Shown one piece after another: positions 62,000 to 64,000 of a stretch of DNA of 64,000 nt. Each line of letters begins with the position of its first letter. Positions within the stretch are counted from its first letter, which is position 1. Made by a program: the position numbers and the translations under genes. The notes under the pieces were generated by a model. That model saw nothing but the letters and a program-made list of their open reading frames with translations, was not told the DNA's origin and ran no database searches. The stretch lies in NCBI RefSeq assembly GCF_900104815.1, contig NZ_FNTD01000004.1, forward strand, positions 62,001 through 126,000, written 5' to 3'. Source of the DNA: Streptomyces misionensis. Its GTDB lineage: Bacteria; Actinomycetota; Actinomycetes; Streptomycetales; Streptomycetaceae.

Positions 62000-62761
62000 G
62001 TGACAGAGAGTCTTGAGTTTTCCGCCCTGCTGCACCTGCTCGATGAGCGGTCGGCCGCTTTCCGCAGTGCGGTTGCCGCCGCGCCCGGCCTCGACGCGCC
62101 GGTGCCGTCCTGCCCCGAGTGGACGCTGTTCGACCTGGTGCGGCACCTGGGTACGGGCCAGCGCTGGTGGGCCGCGATCGTCGCCGCGGGCCCGGCCGAG
62201 GCTCCGCCGGCCAAGGATGCCGCGGAGCCGCCGCGCGAACTCGAGGCGCTGCTGGCCTGGTACGCCGAGTCGAACGAGCTGCTGCTGAGTACGCTGCGCG
62301 AGGCCGGACCGGACCGCGCGTGCTGGACCTGGTGGAGCGCCGGCGTGTCGCCGGCGAATGCCTGGGGCGTTGCCCGGCGCCGGGTGCACGAGGTGCTGGT
62401 GCACACGTACGACGCCCAGCTCGCCGCAGGCGCCGTGCAGCCGATGCCGGCGGACGTCGCGATCGACGGCGTGGCCGAGTTCCTCGACACCTGCAACTCG
62501 ACCCCGGCGGCCTGGCCGCACGAGGCCGCCACCATCCACTACCACGCCACCGAGGGCCGCTCCTGGCTCCTCACGCTGGACGACACCGGCGCCTGGCCCG
62601 CGCCCCTCACGGACGACGCCGCGCCCGCCTCCGCTTCGGCCACGGGCACGGCCGAGCAACTGCTCCTCTTCGTCTGGGGCCGCCTCACGCTGAGCGACCT
62701 GAAGGCGGAGGGCGACCAGCGGGTGTTCGAGCAGCTGATCGCCTGGGAGCCCGAGGAGTAG
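62000..62761 (+). CDS. Maleylpyruvate isomerase-family mycothiol-dependent enzyme
   Basis: 253 residues from GTG 62000 (GGGTGG five bases upstream; GTG 61985 also possible). DinB-like four-helix domain: CPEWTLFDLVRHLGTGQRWW with the first metal His, RRVHEVLVHTYDAQLAAG with the HExxVHxxD-type pattern supplying two more ligands, then the C-terminal domain LLLFVWGRLTLSDL. Mycothiol is the main thiol of actinobacteria; family members are isomerases or transferases. Substrate unknown. Confidence 0.88.
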   Translation: MTESLEFSALLHLLDERSAAFRSAVAAAPGLDAPVPSCPEWTLFDLVRHLGTGQRWWAAIVAAGPAEAPPAKDAAEPPRELEALLAWYAESNELLLSTLREAGPDRACWTWWSAGVSPANAWGVARRRVHEVLVHTYDAQLAAGAVQPMPADVAIDGVAEFLDTCNSTPAAWPHEAATIHYHATEGRSWLLTLDDTGAWPAPLTDDAAPASASATGTAEQLLLFVWGRLTLSDLKAEGDQRVFEQLIAWEPEE

Positions 62762-62999
62762 CCAGTCGGCGGTCCCCCTGGCGCCTTGGCGCGTTCGGGG
62801 CCGACGGCCTGGTCAACGGGTCGGTTCTGTTTGCCAGTTCCGCAAGTTCGATTGCTGGTTAACAGCAAGTGCGCGCAGGCTGGGTTCAGACGGTGCCGGC
62901 TCACCCCGTGGAGCCGGCACCCGGAGCACATGACCGACCGGGTCGTGACTCCCGGGGCGTCGGGAGTCGCGGTCCCCTTACAGGCAATGGAGGCGGCAG

Positions 63000-63308
63000 A
63001 TGGAAGATCGCCATGTCGTGATCATTCCGATCGAGATCGACGCGGAGAAGGAAAGCTCCTATCTCGACGCTTGGCAGGGCGCCGCGGAGCTGATGGCGGC
63101 GCAGCCCGGTTTCATCCGGACGTACATGTTCCGCACGACCGTTCCGGGGAGCAGGTTCCCTCTCGTCAACGTGGCGGAATGGGAGTCCGCCGCTCACTGG
63201 GAAGCGGCGATGAACGTCTGCCCGATGCTGGGGCAGCAGATGGCCGTCGCCCATGCCTCCAACTACAGGGCGATCCGGACGGTCCTGCCGCCGCACGGCA
63301 GCGGATGA
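63000..63308 (+). CDS. Antibiotic biosynthesis monooxygenase (ABM)-domain protein
   Basis: 102 residues, ATG 63000 with GGAGG six bases upstream. A ferredoxin-like ABM fold: VVIIPIEIDAEKESSYLDAW, LMAAQPGFIRTYMFRTTVPG, NVAEWESAAHWEAAMNV. Dimeric ABM proteins act as cofactor-free monooxygenases, heme-degrading enzymes or simple binding proteins. No biosynthetic cluster is adjacent. Terminator follows after about 40 bases. Confidence 0.82.
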   Translation: MEDRHVVIIPIEIDAEKESSYLDAWQGAAELMAAQPGFIRTYMFRTTVPGSRFPLVNVAEWESAAHWEAAMNVCPMLGQQMAVAHASNYRAIRTVLPPHGSG

Positions 63309-63347
63309 ACTCCGGCGGCGGACAGACGCCCGCCGACCCGTCTCCCA

Positions 63348-63371
63348 CCGCGGCACGTCGCCGTGCCGCGG
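63348..63371 (+). terminator. Terminator after the ABM gene
   Basis: CCGCGGCAC, loop GTCGCC, GTGCCGCGG: a perfect nine-pair stem, 40 bases after the stop. Confidence 0.6.
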
Positions 63372-63542
63372 ACGGCGGTGCGGTACCTGAGGGGTGACGG
63401 AGGCGGAGCCGGTCGATGGCCGTCGCGCGCGCTCGTCGGCGACAGCGTCCGGGCGCTGCGCGGGAACCGGCGGCCGTAGCGGTCCAGGATGTGCGACGAG
63501 ACCCGGCCGGGTTTCCGTGCCGAACGACCGTGGTGGGCGGGC

Positions 63543-64000
63543 TTACCGCGACGGCGTGTCCGGGCCCGCGCAGGCCGCGTGTTCCAGCAGCTCGCGGGCC
63601 CGGTCGAGGGCCTGTCCGAACGGGTCGGGGAAGACGCCCAGCCCGTGTGCGACCACCGCGCCCTCGTGCAGCAGCATCAGCGCTTGAGCCAGCCGGTCCG
63701 CGTCCGCCGGGTCGACGTCCCCCGCGAGCCGGGTGAACAGCGCGAGCATCCACTGCTTCTGCCCCGTGATGACCGGGTACGCCGGATGCGTCGGGTCCCC
63801 GATCTCCACATGCGCGTTGATCATGCCGCACCCTCTGGAGCCGTACTCCCCCGCCCATGCGCGCGCGGCCTGGAAGACGGCCAGGACCAGGGCCACCGGC
63901 GTCTGCCCCGCGGCCGCCTCCAGGTGCGAGCCGAGCAGTTCCCGCCAGCGTTCGTCACGTCGGGCCAAGTACTCCACGACGAGCTGCTCCTTCGAGCCGA
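63543..64000 (-). CDS. TetR family regulator, N-terminus outside window
   Basis: The last 152 codons are visible, ending TAA at 63543. The right edge reads GSKEQLVVEYLARRDERW, the end of a TetR helix-turn-helix (FYxHFGSKEQL), so the frame continues past 64000. The ligand domain contains YGSRGCGMINAHVEIGDPTH and HPAYPVITGQKQWMLALF, as in the same TetR subgroup as the 41320 gene. Target and ligand unknown. Confidence 0.88.
   Translation of the reverse strand, partial: GSKEQLVVEYLARRDERWRELLGSHLEAAAGQTPVALVLAVFQAARAWAGEYGSRGCGMINAHVEIGDPTHPAYPVITGQKQWMLALFTRLAGDVDPADADRLAQALMLLHEGAVVAHGLGVFPDPFGQALDRARELLEHAACAGPDTPSR

Noticed and set aside
1..64000. CRISPR arrays, rRNA genes, prophage modules, attachment-site duplications
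   Set aside because: No spaced direct repeats, rRNA-like sequence, phage structural genes or repeat of the tRNA 3' end was seen by eye; a computed search would be more sensitive.

Overview
The window is very GC-rich with strongly GC-biased third codon positions, GTG starts, overlapping stop/start codons, mycothiol-dependent and SARP/STAND-like regulators, Tat-like signals and secreted polysaccharide hydrolases. All of this points to a Streptomyces (or close relative) chromosome, probably an accessory or arm-like part of it. No rRNA, CRISPR array, phage module or replication origin is visible.

Layout. 1-8.5 kb: a secreted GH92 alpha-mannosidase (cut by the window edge), two paralogous membrane-anchored HTH proteins with different outer domains, and a secreted peptidoglycan-binding M15-like peptidase. 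A decayed stretch follows, holding an IS701-type transposase remnant and a fragment of an ArsR-type regulator. 9-13.2 kb: a LodA-like quinoprotein oxidase fused to an N-terminal catalase-like domain, overlapping its LodB-like flavoprotein. 13.2-16.5 kb: a truncated gene, a probable gene relic, a divergent ArsR/MFS pair and a Tn3-type transposase relic. 16.8-23.4 kb: NlpC/P60 hydrolase, membrane proteins, non-heme haloperoxidase, an anti-sigma-type ATPase, an SDR and a secreted protein. 23.6-31 kb: a large HTH-nSTAND-TM-WD40 protein, a universal stress protein, and a response regulator/histidine kinase/CPBP protease operon. 31.3-36.4 kb: lipoprotein plus two tandem Ser/Thr kinases with extracellular periplasmic-binding-type domains. 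36.4-42.4 kb: MocR regulator, HTH-NB-ARC-TPR regulator, a TetR with twin operators and its divergent membrane protein, and a small lipoprotein.

42.6-55.2 kb is the most coherent system. A MarR regulator faces an 11-gene tightly packed minus-strand operon: aldehyde dehydrogenase, extradiol-type VOC dioxygenase, aspartate-dehydrogenase-like enzyme, alpha/beta hydrolase, cupin, two SDRs, a ThDP enzyme, a PDR-type reductase, a 75-residue HTH-like protein and a Rieske oxygenase. An aromatic-acid MFS transporter is divergent from it. Promoter-overlapping TTAG/CTAA-type palindromes occur upstream of the MarR gene, the operon and the transporter. I infer a MarR-controlled pathway that takes up and meta-cleaves an aromatic substrate I cannot name.

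55.2-64 kb: GH11 xylanase with CBM2 and CGAAA-TTTCG upstream motifs, an MBL hydrolase, a DUF4232 lipoprotein, an SGNH hydrolase apparently lacking a signal peptide, a YihY-type membrane protein, a class II tRNA-like gene with an aberrant anticodon arm, a mycothiol-dependent enzyme, an ABM monooxygenase, and a TetR gene cut by the right edge.
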